Shown: piece by piece, positions 63,202-64,000 of the stretch
Layout: each line of letters starts with the position of its first letter
How positions within the stretch are numbered: position 1 is the first letter of the stretch
Source: an uncultured beta proteobacterium
GTDB lineage: Bacteria > Pseudomonadota > Gammaproteobacteria > Burkholderiales > Burkholderiaceae_C
NCBI GenBank assembly: GCA_903845935.1
Contig: CAIMZI010000079.1
Span: 1-64,000 of the forward strand
Length of the DNA: 64,000 nt
Direction: 5' to 3'
Notes under the pieces: model-generated
Databases searched by the model: none
Seen by the model: the letters and a program-made list of their open reading frames with translations, nothing else
What the model was told of the DNA's origin: nothing
Translations under genes and position numbers: made by a program

Positions 63202-64000
63202 TCAGGAACTGCAGCTGATCGCTATGCCGCTGGCCCAATCGGGCGGGAAGCCGGCATAGGCTTCGTATTGTGAATGTTCGTCGAAGGGCGACTGCAAAAC
63301 TTTCAGCAAATCCGCTATCACGCTGAAATCTTTTTGCTGCGCCGCGCGAATGGCCAGCTCACCCAGATGGTTGCGCAGCACATATTTGGGGTTGGCCCCC
63401 AGCATGCGCCGTGAGGCCAGGCCGCGTGATTCCGGCGGATGCAGCTGCGCAAAGCGCGCCAGCCAGGCATCGATAGCGGCCCGGTCCAAGAACAAATCGC
63501 GTACCGAGCTATCTGTCGCATCCTGCGCTGCCACCCAGTGGCTAAGGCGGCGCCAGAAGATGGTGAAGTCCACGGCGTCGACCGCCAGCAGGTTGCGAAT
63601 GTCCTGCACCAGCGCGTCGGGTGCCGCTTGTCCGGCAGGCAGGCCGAGCTTGGCGCCAAAGCGCAGGGCCAAGGCCTGCGGAAAGTGGGTCTGGAATCCA
63701 TCGAGTGCGGCAACGGCCTCGTCCTGGTCCTGGATCAGTGGCAGCAGGGCCTGGCCCAGGCAATACAGGTTCCAATAGGCCACCTGTGGCTGTTGGTCAA
63801 AGGCATAGCGCCCCTGGTTGTCGGAATGGTTGCAAATGTGGCCGGGCGCATAGGCGTCCAGAAACTGGAACGGCCCGTAGTCCATGGTCAGACCCAGAAT
63901 GCTCATGTTGTCGGTGTTCATCACGCCGTGGCAAAAGCCCGTTGATTGCCAGTGCGCCACCATCTCGGCGCTGCGCTCGGTCACTGCCGCTAGCAATGCG
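63202..64000 (-). CDS. selO: SelO (YdiU) protein AMPylator, C-terminal part (partial)
   Basis: About 266 residues of the C-terminal half of SelO, a pseudokinase-like protein that AMPylates targets. The catalytic-loop/metal-binding region HGVMNTDNMSILGLTMDYGPF is visible, followed by RNHLGELAIRAA. The protein ends AISCSS, where other SelO proteins carry Sec or Cys at this position. The frame is open to the window edge, so the N-terminus lies outside. msrB follows after 23 bases, a pairing that fits a redox role. Confidence 0.93.
   Translation of the reverse strand, partial: ALLAAVTERSAEMVAHWQSTGFCHGVMNTDNMSILGLTMDYGPFQFLDAYAPGHICNHSDNQGRYAFDQQPQVAYWNLYCLGQALLPLIQDQDEAVAALDGFQTHFPQALALRFGAKLGLPAGQAAPDALVQDIRNLLAVDAVDFTIFWRRLSHWVAAQDATDSSVRDLFLDRAAIDAWLARFAQLHPPESRGLASRRMLGANPKYVLRNHLGELAIRAAQQKDFSVIADLLKVLQSPFDEHSQYEAYAGFPPDWASGIAISCSS

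Overview
The window looks like a Betaproteobacterium of the order Burkholderiales, most likely family Comamonadaceae (Rhodoferax-like). This is inferred from GC-rich coding sequence, the housekeeping order ispG-hisS-yfgM-bamB-der-hfq-hflX-hflK-hflC-DUF2065-hisZ-purA, and a GC-rich intergenic repeat near 25.4 kb of a kind I recall from Comamonadaceae. No database search was run.

Layout. 1-5 kb: 3' end of lpdA, zapE, an exported coiled-coil protein, a PP2C phosphatase, a YdcH-like protein and a DinG/YoaA helicase. 5-9 kb: bamD, divergent rluD, scpB, rluB. 9-25 kb: a long colinear housekeeping block from ndk and rlmN through pilW, rodZ, ispG, hisS, yfgM, bamB, der, hfq, hflX, hflKC and hisZ to purA and a phosphoribosyltransferase. 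25-33 kb: metC-like PLP enzyme, DUF2189 membrane protein, tesA/ybbA with overlapping divergent starts, rlmB, prc, and a ClC chloride-channel gene reduced to a pseudogene by two internal deletions.

33-51 kb is the accessory respiratory, sulfur and redox part. It holds a membrane-anchored TlpA protein, a sulfide:quinone-oxidoreductase-like flavoprotein with a 52-aa partner, a PAS/AAA+ sigma-54 activator, and a cytochrome bd operon (cydP-cydA-cydB-small ORF-cydX-ybgE, then a truncated globin and a thioesterase). Next come a decaying metal/efflux cassette (HMA protein, HlyD adaptor and FtsX-type permease all broken, ATPase intact), an operon for DUF302 protein, octaheme tetrathionate-reductase-family cytochrome c, cytochrome b and TlpA-like protein, then a DUF3149 protein with a membrane rhodanese, and a methyltransferase.

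51-64 kb: a membrane-embedded patatin phospholipase, ybdD-cstA with the btsSR pyruvate two-component system, rlhA, and a ppiC-bolA-yciB-msrB-selO group.

The most informative signals are regulatory. (1) ATACCC-N4-GGGTAT dyads precede the SQR-like gene, the DUF3149/rhodanese pair and the methyltransferase, suggesting one CsoR/CstR-like (persulfide- or metal-responsive) regulon. (2) A near-consensus sigma-54 promoter plus two TGCC-N6-GGCA dyads lie between the sigma-54 activator and cydP. (3) An ACCGCTAA-N13-ACCGCTTA repeat upstream of cstA matches the E. coli BtsR site, and the BtsS sensor keeps all four pyruvate-binding residues at the same spacing. Small genes missing from the ORF track (52 aa at 36.0 kb, 49 aa and cydX at 40.6-40.9 kb, DUF3149 at 50.0 kb) were read directly from the sequence.
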